In this document: positions 1-8,249 of the stretch, piece after piece
How the letters are laid out: each line of letters opens with the position of its first letter
Numbering within the stretch: position 1 is the stretch's first letter
From: Bradyrhizobium sp. AZCC 2176
Lineage (GTDB): Bacteria > Pseudomonadota > Alphaproteobacteria > Rhizobiales > Xanthobacteraceae
Reading direction: 5' to 3'
Assembly (NCBI RefSeq): GCF_036924645.1
Contig: NZ_JAZHRX010000001.1
Coordinates: 1,116,001-1,180,000 of the forward strand
Length of the DNA: 64,000 nucleotides
Program-made: the position numbers and the translations under genes
The notes under the pieces: model-generated
Seen by the model: only the letters and a program-made list of their open reading frames with translations
Told to the model about the DNA's origin: nothing
Databases searched by the model: none

Positions 1-375
1 CTTGGCCATGCGGGGATCGAGGTTGACGGGGTTTTCCTCGCGGCCGTTATCGTGGAGTTTCAGGACCTCGCCGATCTGGTCGATCAGGAGGCCGTAGGAC
101 TCGCCGCGCAGATCGACGCCGACCGCCATCGGCGGCTTGCCGTCGTCGTTCCTGGGCAGGCCGAGGCGGGCGCGCATGTTGACCACGGTGACGATGCGGC
201 CGCGCAGGTTGAGCACGCCGGCGATCTCGGCGGAGGACAGCGGCACCCGGGTCAGCCGTTCCGGCATGAACACGTCCTGCACCCGCGAGATCGGCAGGCC
301 GAACAATTGCCCGCCGATCACGGCGGTGACGTATTCGGCCACGGTGCCCTCGATGGTCTCGGTCTTGGTTGTCAT
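1..375 (-). CDS. cheW: CheW chemotaxis coupling protein (C-terminus cut by window edge)
   Basis: The protein couples chemoreceptors to the CheA kinase in the cytoplasm. About 125 N-terminal residues are present and the gene runs off the left edge. The visible part has the CheW pattern: a short N-terminal strand, GLPISRVQDVF, then VPLSSAEIAGVLNLRGRIV, the conserved NLRG turn of CheW domains. The ATG at 375 is preceded by AAGGAAG about 6 bases upstream. It lies 33 bp after the end of cheA on the same strand, so the two are almost certainly co-transcribed. The rest of a che operon would be expected beyond the window. Identification is secure at family level. Confidence 0.92.
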   Translation of the reverse strand, partial: MTTKTETIEGTVAEYVTAVIGGQLFGLPISRVQDVFMPERLTRVPLSSAEIAGVLNLRGRIVTVVNMRARLGLPRNDDGKPPMAVGVDLRGESYGLLIDQIGEVLKLHDNGREENPVNLDPRMAK

Positions 376-408
376 GGTCTTGCTTCCTTATGCCCCGGCC
401 AAGCCCGC

Positions 409-3138
409 TTACGCCGCGTGCCGGGTCTCGGCGGTCTGTTCCTTCAGCGCCGCGATCAGGCCGGGACGGTCGAACTTGGCGACGTAGTCGTGGAAGCCGG
501 CCTGCCGCCCGCGCTCGATCGCCGCCGGCGACACCAGCGAGGACAGCGCGATGATCGGCATCGTGCTCAGATTGTTGTCGGCGCGGATCACCTCGGCGAA
601 CTCGAAGCCGTTCATGTCCGGCATCTCGATGTCGGTCAGCACCACGTCGAAGCTGTGGCCCGAGCGCAGCGCGGAAAGCCCCTCCTGCGCGTTGACCGCG
701 ACCCGCACCTTGTAGCCGGCCGCCTTCAAGACCGGGGCCAGCATGTTGCGGAAGAAGGCACTGTCGTCGACCAAGAGCACCGACTGCGCCGTCGATGACG
801 CCCGCATCTCCTTGCGCGAGAACCAGTCGGCAAACGCCATCGGCAGGAAATGGCCGACGTCGATCACCTCGGTGGCCTGGCCCTTGATCACCGCGGAACC
901 CAGGATGCCGTCCTGCTGGCCGGCGACCTCGATGTGCAGCCGCTCCTCGACGATGTCGATGATCTCGTCGACCACGAGCCCCATCGAGCGGCCGTCGTCG
1001 GCGAACACCAGGATCGGCTGCGAGCCGGAGGTCTGGACGGTGACCCCGTTCATCTGCACCAGCGGCATCAGCTGCTCGCGGTACTGCACCATGTAGCGGC
1101 CGTTACTGAGCTCGATCTTGTCGGTGGCGATCTCCTCCAGCCGGGTGACGAGGCCGAGCGGCACCGCCTTGGGCTGCGCGGAACCGGCGCGGAACACCAA
1201 CAGCGAGGTGAGCTGTTCGCCGGACATCGCATGCGCGGCGGAGGCTTCATCGGCCATCTCATGGGCCGAGGAACCGGAGGCGCCGAGCGCCTTGGCAATG
1301 CCGTTGGGGTCGATGATCATGATGACCGCGCCATCGCCCAGAATGGTGTTGCCGGAGAACATGTCGATGTGCCGCAGCTTGGTCGACATCGGCTTGACCA
1401 CGATTTCTTCGGTGTGGAACACGCCGTCGACCACGATGCCGAAGGTCTGGCTGCCGACCTGCGTCACCACGATAAAGCCGTTCTCGGGGTCGCTGGAGGA
1501 GCCGTCATCGATCTTCAGGAGCTTCTTCAGGTGCATCAGCGGCAGCAGCTTGTTGCGCAGCCGCAGGACCGCGGTGTCCTTGATGCGCTCGATGCGGTGT
1601 TCGGAGTTGGCGCGGGCGCGCACCAGCTCGACCACCGAGAGCTGCGGGATCGCAAAGCGGTCGCCGGCGGCCTCGACGATCAGCGCCGAGACGATCGCCA
1701 GCGTCAGCGGGATCTTGATGGTGACGGAGGAGCCCTCGCCGGCCACGCTCTTGATGTCGATGGTACCGCCGATCTGGTCGATATTGGTGCGCACCACGTC
1801 CATGCCGACGCCGCGGCCGGAGACCGAGGTGACGGTGGCCGCGGTGGAGAAGCCCGGCGCGAAGATGAACTTGTGGATCTGGGCCTCGGTCATCTTCTCC
1901 AGCTCGGCCTCGCTGACGAGACCGTTCTGCAGCGCCTTGGCCTTGATCCGCTCGGTGTTGAGCCCGCGGCCGTTGTCGGCGATGCAGATGATGATGTGGC
2001 CGCCCTCGTGATAGGCCGACAGCCGGATGGTGCCCTGCTCGCCCTTGCCGCTGGCCAGCCGCTCGGCCGGGGTCTCCAGGCCATGGTCGGCGGAGTTGCG
2101 CACCATGTGGGTCAGCGGATCCTTGATCAGGTCGAGCACCTGGCGGTCGAGCTCGGTGTCGGCGCCGTGCATCTCCAGATCGATCTGCTTGCCGAGTTCG
2201 CCGGAGAGGTCGCGCACGATCCTGGGCAGCTTCTGCCAGGCATTGCCGATCGGCTGCATCCGCGTCTTCATGACGCCTTCCTGCAGTTCGGCGGTGACGT
2301 TGGAGAGCCGCTGCAGCGGCACCTTGAACTCGGTGTCCTCGTTGCGGCGGGAGATCTCCAGCAGCTGGTTGCGGGTCAGCACCAGCTCGGAGACCATCGT
2401 CATCAGATGTTCGAGCGTGTCGACGTTGACGCGGATCGACTGGTTGGCGATCTTGTCGGCGACCTCGCCGTCGGCCTCCATGGCCGCGGCGCGCTTGGCC
2501 GGCTTGGGCTTGACGATTTCTTTGGCGACTTCCTTGGCGCCTTCCTTGACTTCCGGCTCGGGCTGTTGCGCAACCGGCGCGGGCTTCGGCGCGACGTCGG
2601 TTTCGGTCTCGCGGAAGGCGCGCTCGAGGTCGTCGAGCGAGACTTCGCCGGGACGTAAGGGGCGTTCCAGCACCTGGTCGACCAGCGTGCCTGCCGTCAC
2701 CGCGGGCGGAGCCGGCGGCGCGGCGACCACGGGCGCGGCCTCAGCCACGGCTTCGGCATGCCGGGCGCCTTCGGCCATCGCATGCAGCTTCTCGATCAGG
2801 TCTTCGTCGGTGCCTTCGGGCTCGGTCTCGGTGGCCTCCAGCCCGGCGAGGATTTCCTTGATGCGGTCGATCGAGGACAGGATCAGCGTCACGGCCTCGG
2901 CCTTGACCGGCATGCCGTCGCGGAATTTGCCCATCAAGGTCTCGCCGGCATGGGCGAGCGCCTCGAGCCGCGGCAGGCCTAGAAAGCCGCAGGTGCCCTT
3001 GATGGTGTGGACCAGCCGGAAGATGTTATCGAGAATCTTCGCGTCGCTCGGGTCCTGCTCGAACCGCACCAACTGATTGTCGACCGTATCCAGGCTCTCG
3101 CTGGTTTCGGTCAGGAACTCCCGCAACAGATCATCCAT
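409..3138 (-). CDS. cheA: Hybrid chemotaxis-type histidine kinase CheA with C-terminal receiver
   Basis: This is a cytoplasmic histidine kinase that takes receptor signals and passes phosphate to response regulators. Domains in order: an Hpt domain with the phosphorylatable His near residue 44 (RLVHTIKGTCGF), a Lys/Glu/Pro-rich linker near 180-225, the dimerisation helix, an HATPase with an N-box (HMVRNSADHGLE) and G-box (IADNGRGLN), two CheW-like segments, and a full receiver domain with the DD pair, the phospho-acceptor in VVLTDIEMPDMNG and a Lys in YVAKF. About 909 residues is longer than a classical CheA because of the second CheW-like region and the receiver. I chose the ATG at 3138: GAAGG precedes it and MDDLLREFL is the usual family start, although the frame stays open for 9 more codons to 3165. 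It precedes cheW and follows chpT in the same direction. Confidence 0.93.
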   Translation of the reverse strand: MDDLLREFLTETSESLDTVDNQLVRFEQDPSDAKILDNIFRLVHTIKGTCGFLGLPRLEALAHAGETLMGKFRDGMPVKAEAVTLILSSIDRIKEILAGLEATETEPEGTDEDLIEKLHAMAEGARHAEAVAEAAPVVAAPPAPPAVTAGTLVDQVLERPLRPGEVSLDDLERAFRETETDVAPKPAPVAQQPEPEVKEGAKEVAKEIVKPKPAKRAAAMEADGEVADKIANQSIRVNVDTLEHLMTMVSELVLTRNQLLEISRRNEDTEFKVPLQRLSNVTAELQEGVMKTRMQPIGNAWQKLPRIVRDLSGELGKQIDLEMHGADTELDRQVLDLIKDPLTHMVRNSADHGLETPAERLASGKGEQGTIRLSAYHEGGHIIICIADNGRGLNTERIKAKALQNGLVSEAELEKMTEAQIHKFIFAPGFSTAATVTSVSGRGVGMDVVRTNIDQIGGTIDIKSVAGEGSSVTIKIPLTLAIVSALIVEAAGDRFAIPQLSVVELVRARANSEHRIERIKDTAVLRLRNKLLPLMHLKKLLKIDDGSSSDPENGFIVVTQVGSQTFGIVVDGVFHTEEIVVKPMSTKLRHIDMFSGNTILGDGAVIMIIDPNGIAKALGASGSSAHEMADEASAAHAMSGEQLTSLLVFRAGSAQPKAVPLGLVTRLEEIATDKIELSNGRYMVQYREQLMPLVQMNGVTVQTSGSQPILVFADDGRSMGLVVDEIIDIVEERLHIEVAGQQDGILGSAVIKGQATEVIDVGHFLPMAFADWFSRKEMRASSTAQSVLLVDDSAFFRNMLAPVLKAAGYKVRVAVNAQEGLSALRSGHSFDVVLTDIEMPDMNGFEFAEVIRADNNLSTMPIIALSSLVSPAAIERGRQAGFHDYVAKFDRPGLIAALKEQTAETRHAA

Positions 3139-3331
3139 GAAACTGGCCTTCGTACGCACCGGCACGCGACATCGACGCGCCCTACGGAACGAGGCCAGCT
3201 TCTATGCAAAGCGTTTAATATTGGTTGAGCAAATGGAAAAGAACGGGATCAACAAAGAGATAAGACGGCCGAAATGGATTCTGCCGCCCGATTTCAACCG
3301 TTGGTTAACCATGTTTGCGCGTTGGCGCGCT

Positions 3332-3982
3332 TTAGGCCGCGGTGACGACCACCTTTTCGCCGTCGGGCGCAAGCGTCACGCTGAGTCCGCAGGCCTGCGC
3401 CAACAGCCGCGTATAGTAAGGCTGCACTGCGTGCGCATCGACGGACGCCGTCGAATTCACGCTCAAGAGATCGGCGATGTTCTGCGGCAGGCGGGCGTTC
3501 AGCCCCGAAGACGTGACGCGAAAACTCATCGTCTCGCCGTCGCCGATCGGATCGATCGTCAGCGTGCCGCCGCGCGGGATCGTCTGCTGCGCGATGATCA
3601 GCATGTTCAGCAGCAGCTTGACGCGGTTCTTCGGCAGCAGGAGGCGCGGCAGATTCCAGGTGATGGTGATCTTGCCGTCCTCGATGTGGCCCCGCGCCAT
3701 GGTCTGGGCATCGCCGAGATCGATCTGCGCGCCCGCCGATCCCGCCGCGCCGAACGCCAGGCGGCAGAACTGCAATCGGGCGGACGCGGTCTTGGCGCTC
3801 TTGCGGATCAGATCGAGCGCGAAATCGCGGTCTTCGGGTTTCGGATTGTCATCGAGCACCTCAAGCCCATTGACGATGGCGCCAACCGGGCTGATGAGAT
3901 CGTGACAGACGCGCGAACACAACAGCGCCGCAAGTTCGAGGGTGTCGGGAGCCGGACCGGGAGACGAAATGCCAGACATCAT
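3332..3982 (-). CDS. chpT: ChpT-type histidine phosphotransferase
   Basis: ChpT is a dimeric pseudo-kinase phosphotransferase that, in Caulobacter and other alphaproteobacteria, moves phosphate from the hybrid kinase CckA to CtrA and CpdR. The predicted acceptor lies in RVCHDLISPVGAIVNGLE, His at about residue 27, followed by a second helix and a degenerate ATPase-like domain with no N-box or G-box. About 216 residues matches the family. Two adjacent ATGs (3982 and 3979) share an AGGA ribosome site, so the start is uncertain by one codon. It is upstream of cheA on the same strand with a 193-bp gap. That gap is long enough for a separate cheA promoter. The role in the CtrA pathway is from the family, not from this sequence. 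Confidence 0.88.
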   Translation of the reverse strand: MMSGISSPGPAPDTLELAALLCSRVCHDLISPVGAIVNGLEVLDDNPKPEDRDFALDLIRKSAKTASARLQFCRLAFGAAGSAGAQIDLGDAQTMARGHIEDGKITITWNLPRLLLPKNRVKLLLNMLIIAQQTIPRGGTLTIDPIGDGETMSFRVTSSGLNARLPQNIADLLSVNSTASVDAHAVQPYYTRLLAQACGLSVTLAPDGEKVVVTAA

Positions 3983-4128
3983 GGGTTCCTGGAAAGCCAC
4001 CGGCTCGCAAATTGCTGGCGGGCAGTTACGAATCACGCGTGCTTATCGGTTGATACACTGCGCAGCCCCCTGCTGCCAGCACGGGGCGGCAATGGTAAGG
4101 CAGGACGAACAGCAAATAGGCCAAGCTC

Positions 4129-4980
4129 ATGAATGAGGCACGCCCCGTACTTGATCGCGACGCTGCCGCGGCCCTGATCGAACCGCTGACCGAGATCGTG
4201 ATCCGGGCCGGCATCGCCATCCTTGCCATCAATCGTTCCGCCATGAAGGTCGGCGGCAAGAGCGACGGATCGCCGATAACGGAAGCGGATTTGGCGGCCG
4301 ACCGCATCATTGCCGAGGGCCTGACGCAGGTAGCGCCAACAATACCGTCGTTGTCGGAAGAGCGCGTCCAGCCCGGTATGCTGCCCCACAAGGAAAGCTT
4401 CTTCCTGATCGACCCACTCGACGGCACCAAGGAATTCGTCGCCGGCCGCAAGGAATTTACCGTCAATCTGGCGCTGGTAACCCACGGCGCGCCATTGCTC
4501 GGCATCGTCAGCGCTCCGGCCCTCGGGCTGGTCTGGCGCGGTCTTGTCGGCCGCGGCGCGGAACGGCTGACACTTGGGCAGGGCAAACTTGGGCAGGGCA
4601 AACTTGGGCAGGGCAAACCGCTGATCGAACCGGTGCGCACCCGGCCCTGCCCGCCGCGGGGAGAACCGTGGACCGTGGCGGTCAGCCGGCTGCATGGCGA
4701 TGCCAGGACCGAAGCCTTCATTGCGGCAAGGCCGGGCGCGGTACGGTGCGAACTCGGCTCGGCGGTCAAATTCGGCCGGGTGGCCGAAGGCGCGGTCGAT
4801 ATCTATCCGCGGCTGTCGCCGACCTCGGAATGGGATGTGGCCGCGGGCCATGCGGTCGTCACGGCCGCCGGCGGCCGGATCACGGATTCAAGCGGCGCGG
4901 CGCTGGTCTTCGGCACGGGGCGGAAGGATTTCATCGTGCCGGAATTCATCGCCTGGGGCGATCCGAACGCGGCCGTTTGA
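4129..4980 (+). CDS. cysQ: 3'(2'),5'-bisphosphate nucleotidase CysQ
   Basis: The enzyme removes the 3'-phosphate from PAP (3'-phosphoadenosine 5'-phosphate) and related nucleotides, keeping sulfate assimilation and sulfation from being inhibited; it is a Mg-dependent member of the inositol monophosphatase superfamily. The metal-binding signature IDPLDGTKEF, an upstream acidic LSEE, and the C-terminal WDVAAGHAVVTAAGG motif are all present. About 283 residues is slightly longer than usual. The extra length includes three perfect in-frame 15-bp repeats (4573-4617) that encode Leu-Gly-Gln-Gly-Lys three times, between the two conserved halves. The ATG at 4129 is the first in frame after the divergently transcribed chpT. 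The downstream YHS gene is convergent, ending 20 bp away. Confidence 0.9.
   Translation: MNEARPVLDRDAAAALIEPLTEIVIRAGIAILAINRSAMKVGGKSDGSPITEADLAADRIIAEGLTQVAPTIPSLSEERVQPGMLPHKESFFLIDPLDGTKEFVAGRKEFTVNLALVTHGAPLLGIVSAPALGLVWRGLVGRGAERLTLGQGKLGQGKLGQGKPLIEPVRTRPCPPRGEPWTVAVSRLHGDARTEAFIAARPGAVRCELGSAVKFGRVAEGAVDIYPRLSPTSEWDVAAGHAVVTAAGGRITDSSGAALVFGTGRKDFIVPEFIAWGDPNAAV
4573..4617 (+). repeat. In-frame 15-bp tandem repeat, 3 copies, inside cysQ
   Basis: The unit CTTGGGCAGGGCAAA occurs three times with no mismatch and in the reading frame, giving three copies of Leu-Gly-Gln-Gly-Lys. Perfect identity suggests recent slippage. The unit length is a multiple of three, so copy-number changes do not break the gene. 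It lies in a loop between the DPLDGT and C-terminal motifs. Confidence 0.95.
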
Positions 4981-4999
4981 GCTTCGTAGCCGCTCGCAA

Positions 5000-5587
5000 T
5001 TACTGCGCCAGCCCCTGCTCCAGCATCGGCCAGCGCGCGGTGGCATCTTTCAGGAAACGTGCCGGCTCGGCGGCGAACGCATCGCGGTTTTGCTCGCGGC
5101 CGAACAGATAGAGCCGCTGACCCACGACCACCCAAAAGCGCGGATTGCCCGCGTACGTGACCCCTCGTCCCAGATCGACCGGGTCGTAGCCGCCGAACTG
5201 GGGCCCGTAGATTTCCGGATGCGCCACGAAGGAGGCGCGATTGCCTTCGTTGCGGAAACGCCAGACGGCGCCGGCTTCGCGGGCCTCGAAGTCGGGCAAC
5301 CCCTGAATCGCCATGGACTCGGTAAAATAGGCGACGGGATCGAAGCCTCCGATGGCGAGGCCGGAATAGCGGTTCACCACCACCCGTTCGGTGGTCGAGG
5401 CGCACGCGGCAAAATCAAGGCTGAGCGCAGCAAAAAAGCCTGCCAATAAGGCAAAAAGGGCTATTCCGGGGCGCCACCCGTATCTTTCCTGCCGTTGTGC
5501 CGTCGTTGTCTGAATTGGTACCAATTGCACCGCTGATTTTCCTTGGCCGATGGCAGGAAGCCTGAAAGGGTGGATTTGTGTCGTCAT
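5000..5587 (-). CDS. Membrane-anchored YHS-domain protein
   Basis: The C-terminal half has the YHS-domain pattern: GLAIGGFDPVAYF, then a tryptophan-rich FRNEGNRASFVAHPEIYGPQ segment and FLKDAT near the end. YHS domains occur in many secreted or membrane proteins and are often proposed to bind metal, but the function of this family is unknown. A hydrophobic stretch at about residues 43-58 (GIALFALLAGFFAALS) is followed by CAST, suggesting a signal anchor or an export signal. The start is uncertain: the frame stays open to 5665, with possible ATGs at 5638, 5620 and 5587, and none has a clear ribosome site. I prefer 5587. The gene converges on cysQ. Confidence 0.7.
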   Translation of the reverse strand: MTTQIHPFRLPAIGQGKSAVQLVPIQTTTAQRQERYGWRPGIALFALLAGFFAALSLDFAACASTTERVVVNRYSGLAIGGFDPVAYFTESMAIQGLPDFEAREAGAVWRFRNEGNRASFVAHPEIYGPQFGGYDPVDLGRGVTYAGNPRFWVVVGQRLYLFGREQNRDAFAAEPARFLKDATARWPMLEQGLAQ

Positions 5588-5681
5588 ATCGAAGCGCCGA
5601 AAATGCCGTTGTGCCGTCATAGTTGATGCCGATAACATTGCGAGTCGAGGGGACACTGGGCGCAACCTAGAGCCATGCTTG

Positions 5682-5696
5682 TTGGCGTCAGGTTAA
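5682..5696. promoter_or_regulatory. CtrA-like half-site (TTGG-N7-TTAA) upstream of eipA
   Basis: TTGG, seven bases, then TTAA lies 36 bp before the eipA start. The CtrA consensus is TTAA-N7-TTAA, so one half is perfect and the other is two mismatches away. The seven-base spacer CGTCAGG is identical to that of a perfect box at 10431-10445. In Brucella the eipA promoter is reported to be bound by CtrA, which makes this weak site worth noting. Confidence 0.35.
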
Positions 5697-5731
5697 GGCG
5701 GCGGCCAGAATTCGATGCCAGGGGTTCTTTC

Positions 5732-6355
5732 ATGACGTTTGCTTCACGCCTTGCCGCGGTGACGTTCGCCGCGCTGATGTGCTGGACCGTGCCGGCTTCT
5801 GCACAGCAGGTGCAGCCGGCACAACAGGTTCAGCCGGCGCCGTTGCCGCCGCCGCAGCGCCAGCCGGGGCCCGAGACCTTTGGACCCGACGAACTGGTTT
5901 CGGCCGGGCACAAGTTCTTCGGCAACGTCTCGCGGGGGCTGGCGTCGGTCATCGAGCGCGCGGTCAGCCAATGGGGGCTGCCCAACGGCTATGTGCTCGG
6001 CGAGGAAGGCTCAGGCGCTTTTGTGGCCGGCCTGCGGTATGGCGAAGGCACGCTCTACACCAAGAACGCTGGCGACCTCAGGGTCTACTGGCAGGGGCCG
6101 TCGGTCGGCTTCGACTGGGGCGGCGACGGCGCGCGCACCATGACGCTGGTCTACAACCTGCCCGCCACCAACGCGATCTATCAGCGCTTCGTCGGCATCG
6201 ACGGCTCCGCCTATATCGTCGGCGGCTTCGGCATGACCGCGCTCACCGCCAACAACATCGTGCTGGTGCCGATCCGCTCCGGCATCGGCCTGCGGCTCGG
6301 CGCCAATGTCGGCTATCTCAAATACACGCCGCGCGCGACCTGGAACCCGTTCTGA
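5732..6355 (+). CDS. eipA: EipA-like envelope integrity protein (DUF1134)
   Basis: EipA is a small secreted or periplasmic protein needed for envelope integrity in Brucella. Here a cleavable signal peptide is clear (charged start, hydrophobic core, PASAQQ at residues 20-25), followed by a Gln/Pro-rich linker. The C-terminal 140 residues match the DUF1134 fold: GPDELVSAGHKFFGNVS, a run of beta strands, and conserved GVGFDWGGDG-like and FGMTALTANNIVLVPI blocks. The ATG at 5732 starts the signal peptide; an upstream ATG at 5675 is in frame but would place an odd extension ahead of it. Length about 207 residues matches the family. The exact biochemical function is not known. Confidence 0.82.
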   Translation: MTFASRLAAVTFAALMCWTVPASAQQVQPAQQVQPAPLPPPQRQPGPETFGPDELVSAGHKFFGNVSRGLASVIERAVSQWGLPNGYVLGEEGSGAFVAGLRYGEGTLYTKNAGDLRVYWQGPSVGFDWGGDGARTMTLVYNLPATNAIYQRFVGIDGSAYIVGGFGMTALTANNIVLVPIRSGIGLRLGANVGYLKYTPRATWNPF

Positions 6356-6483
6356 GCCGGTTTCCGGATATCCACACGCGTCTCGTCCGGTAGATTCAGG
6401 TTAACGCGGCAATGGGCTGGCGTTGCCCCGGCGCGGCGTGGCATTGTGATTAACGATTCCTTGTCTGTGCGGAGTGACCATCC

Positions 6484-7752
6484 ATGATCGAACCGATCAT
6501 GTATCTGGCGATCGGTTTTCTGGTCTCCATGCTGTTCGGTCTGATGATCGTGCCGCTGGTGCATAACCGTGCGGTGCGGCTGACGACGCGGCGGCTCGAG
6601 GCGGCAACCCCGCTGTCGATGGCCGAGATCCAGGCCGACAAGGATCAGTTGCGCGCGGAATTCGCCATGTCGGCGCGGCGGCTCGAAATGAGCGTCGAGC
6701 AGCTCAAGAACAAGACCACCAGCCAGCTCGCCGAACTCGGCAAGAAGAGCGACGCGATCAACCGCATGAAGATCGAGCTCGGCGAAAAGAACGCCACGAT
6801 CTTCTCGCTCGAAGCACGCGAGAAGGCGATGAAAGAGCAGTTGCGCGCCACCGAAGAGGAATTCGCGGCCAAGACCGAACTGTTGCGTAACGCCGAAGCG
6901 GCGCTGACCGACAAGCAGGGCGAGCTCGCCAGGATCAATCACGAATTGAACGACCGTTCGATGACGGCGGACAGCCGCCAGGTCGAACTGGTCGCGGTGC
7001 GCACGCAGATCGAGCAACTGAGAGGCCGCGTCGGCGACGCCGAAAAGGAATTTTCGGCGACGCAGGCCCGCCTCGCCCAAGAGCGCGCCGACTCCGAGCA
7101 CGCGACACGCGAACTGACCGAAGCGCGCAGCCGCGTCGAAAATTTGAGCCAGCGCGTCACCGATCTCGACCGGCAATTGATCGTCCAGGTCAAGGAAGCC
7201 GAGATGCTCGGCACCCGCGTCAGCGACCTCGAAACGCGGCTGGCGACGCAAGGCAAGATCCTTGCCGAACGCGAATACGAAAACAACCAGCTCCGGCAGG
7301 CGAACGAAAATGCCGAACGCGCCGCGCGCGAACTGCGCGAGGAGATCGCGGCGATGAGCGGCGGCAAGTCGCCGGTCGTCGAGAAATTGCGCAGCGAGAA
7401 GGCCGCGGTCGAGGAGCAGCTTCGTGTCGCCCGCGACGAGCGCGCAAAACTGCAGCGTGACATCAACGCGATGCAGCAGCAGGCTGAAAGCTCCTGGGCG
7501 ACCGAGCGGATGGAAAACGCGCTGCTGCGCGAGCGCATCAACGACATCGCCGCCGAAGTGGCAAAACTCGCCATGCAGCTCGAAGGTCCGAATTCGGCGA
7601 TCGAAGCGATGCTGGCGGCGGAACCAACCCCGGCCAAGCCTGCCAACGACGTCGCAGGTACCGCAGCCGTCTCGGAAGGCGGCGGGACGCTCGCCGAGCG
7701 CATCCGCGCGCTGCAATCCCACGCTTCCCGCGCCCGCCAGCAGGGGGCGTAA
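6484..7752 (+). CDS. Membrane-anchored coiled-coil protein of unknown function
   Basis: Residues 5-27 form one transmembrane helix (MYLAIGFLVSMLFGLMIVPL), and most of the rest, to about residue 360, is a long coiled coil rich in Glu, Lys, Arg, Ala and Leu. The last 60 residues are Ala/Pro-rich and likely flexible. I find no enzyme motif. Such a protein could be a structural spacer or scaffold on the cytoplasmic face of the inner membrane. A GGAG site lies 9 bases before the ATG at 6484. It precedes the tRNA-Val gene and follows eipA in the same direction with a 128-bp gap. The function is unknown. Confidence 0.82.
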   Translation: MIEPIMYLAIGFLVSMLFGLMIVPLVHNRAVRLTTRRLEAATPLSMAEIQADKDQLRAEFAMSARRLEMSVEQLKNKTTSQLAELGKKSDAINRMKIELGEKNATIFSLEAREKAMKEQLRATEEEFAAKTELLRNAEAALTDKQGELARINHELNDRSMTADSRQVELVAVRTQIEQLRGRVGDAEKEFSATQARLAQERADSEHATRELTEARSRVENLSQRVTDLDRQLIVQVKEAEMLGTRVSDLETRLATQGKILAEREYENNQLRQANENAERAARELREEIAAMSGGKSPVVEKLRSEKAAVEEQLRVARDERAKLQRDINAMQQQAESSWATERMENALLRERINDIAAEVAKLAMQLEGPNSAIEAMLAAEPTPAKPANDVAGTAAVSEGGGTLAERIRALQSHASRARQQGA

Positions 7753-7800
7753 TTCCCCCGACCTCTCGTGAAAACGCGACGTCACGGCCCGACTGATCGC

Positions 7801-7829
7801 TTGACACTATAGGCCCGTACTTCGTAAAT
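7801..7829 (+). promoter_or_regulatory. Sigma70-like promoter for tRNA-Val
   Basis: A perfect TTGACA is followed 17 bases later by GTAAAT, a poor -10 with 3 of 6 consensus bases. The expected start is about 30 bp before the tRNA. Only the -35 is strong, so confidence is moderate. Confidence 0.45.
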
Positions 7830-7868
7830 CGCGGGCTCTGACGGGGCTTGTTGTTCGCCCAAAATCCC

Positions 7869-7943
7869 GGACGCATAGCTCAGCGGGAGAGCGTTCCCTT
7901 CACACGGGAGAGGTCCAAGGTTCGATCCCTTGTGCGTCCACCA
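7869..7943 (+). tRNA. tRNA-Val (anticodon CAC)
   Basis: All four arms fold. The acceptor stem is GGACGCA pairing with TGCGTCC (7933-7939). The D arm is GCTC/GAGC. The anticodon stem is TTCCC/GGGAG around the loop TTCACAC, giving CAC at positions 34-36 and reading GUG valine codons. The T arm is CAAGG-TTCGATC-CCTTG. The discriminator is A7940 and CCA (7941-7943) is encoded in the DNA. This gene has no long variable arm and no sign of an integrated element at its 3' end. Confidence 0.97.
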
Positions 7944-7946
7944 TTC

Positions 7947-7976
7947 AAAGCCCCGCCGTGCCGGGGCTTTTGCATT
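7947..7976 (+). terminator. Rho-independent terminator after tRNA-Val
   Basis: The 8-bp stem AAAGCCCC (7947-7954) pairs with GGGGCTTT (7963-7970), loop of 8, followed by T-rich sequence ending in a run of five Ts at 7975-7979. It starts 4 bases after the CCA end of the tRNA. Confidence 0.8.
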
Positions 7977-8249
7977 TTTGGGCCGGATCTCATTCGGCAA
8001 TGTCGGCAGGAACGGGCAGAACGAAGCGGCAACAGGTGGGGAAAGTCCCGGGGGCTTGCCGCGCCATGTTCCGGGATTAAGCTGTTTGCTTGAACGCGAG
8101 AAGAGCCTCAGCAGGCAGCGCCCCGAGACCTATTATGCGCCCGGTTCAATCCGGCGCACCGGCTTGGAAGCGGCTTCTCGTCGGCTAACGGAAAGAAGGC
8201 ATGCAAAAGGGAAGAAAGCTGATCCTTGTGGCAAGGCTCAGGAGGCAAG
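7977..8249. other. Non-coding stretch between tRNA-Val and the Crp-like gene
   Basis: I see no credible gene here. The last 30 bases contain the strong AGGAGG ribosome site of the following gene. No clear promoter box, repeat or attachment-site duplication of the tRNA end was found by eye. Confidence 0.5.

Noticed and set aside
850..2658. Long open frame on the plus strand opposite cheA
   Set aside because: It is antisense to a clearly identified gene, has no recognisable family and reflects the high GC content and codon bias of the opposite strand.
3210..3330. CtrA box candidates between cheA and chpT
   Set aside because: Motifs such as TTAA with a six-base spacer or TCAA-N7-TTAA are imperfect and not convincing.
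7869..8249. tRNA-Val as an integration site for a genomic island
   Set aside because: I found no integrase gene and no duplicated tRNA 3' end in the window, and the following gene is an ordinary regulator.
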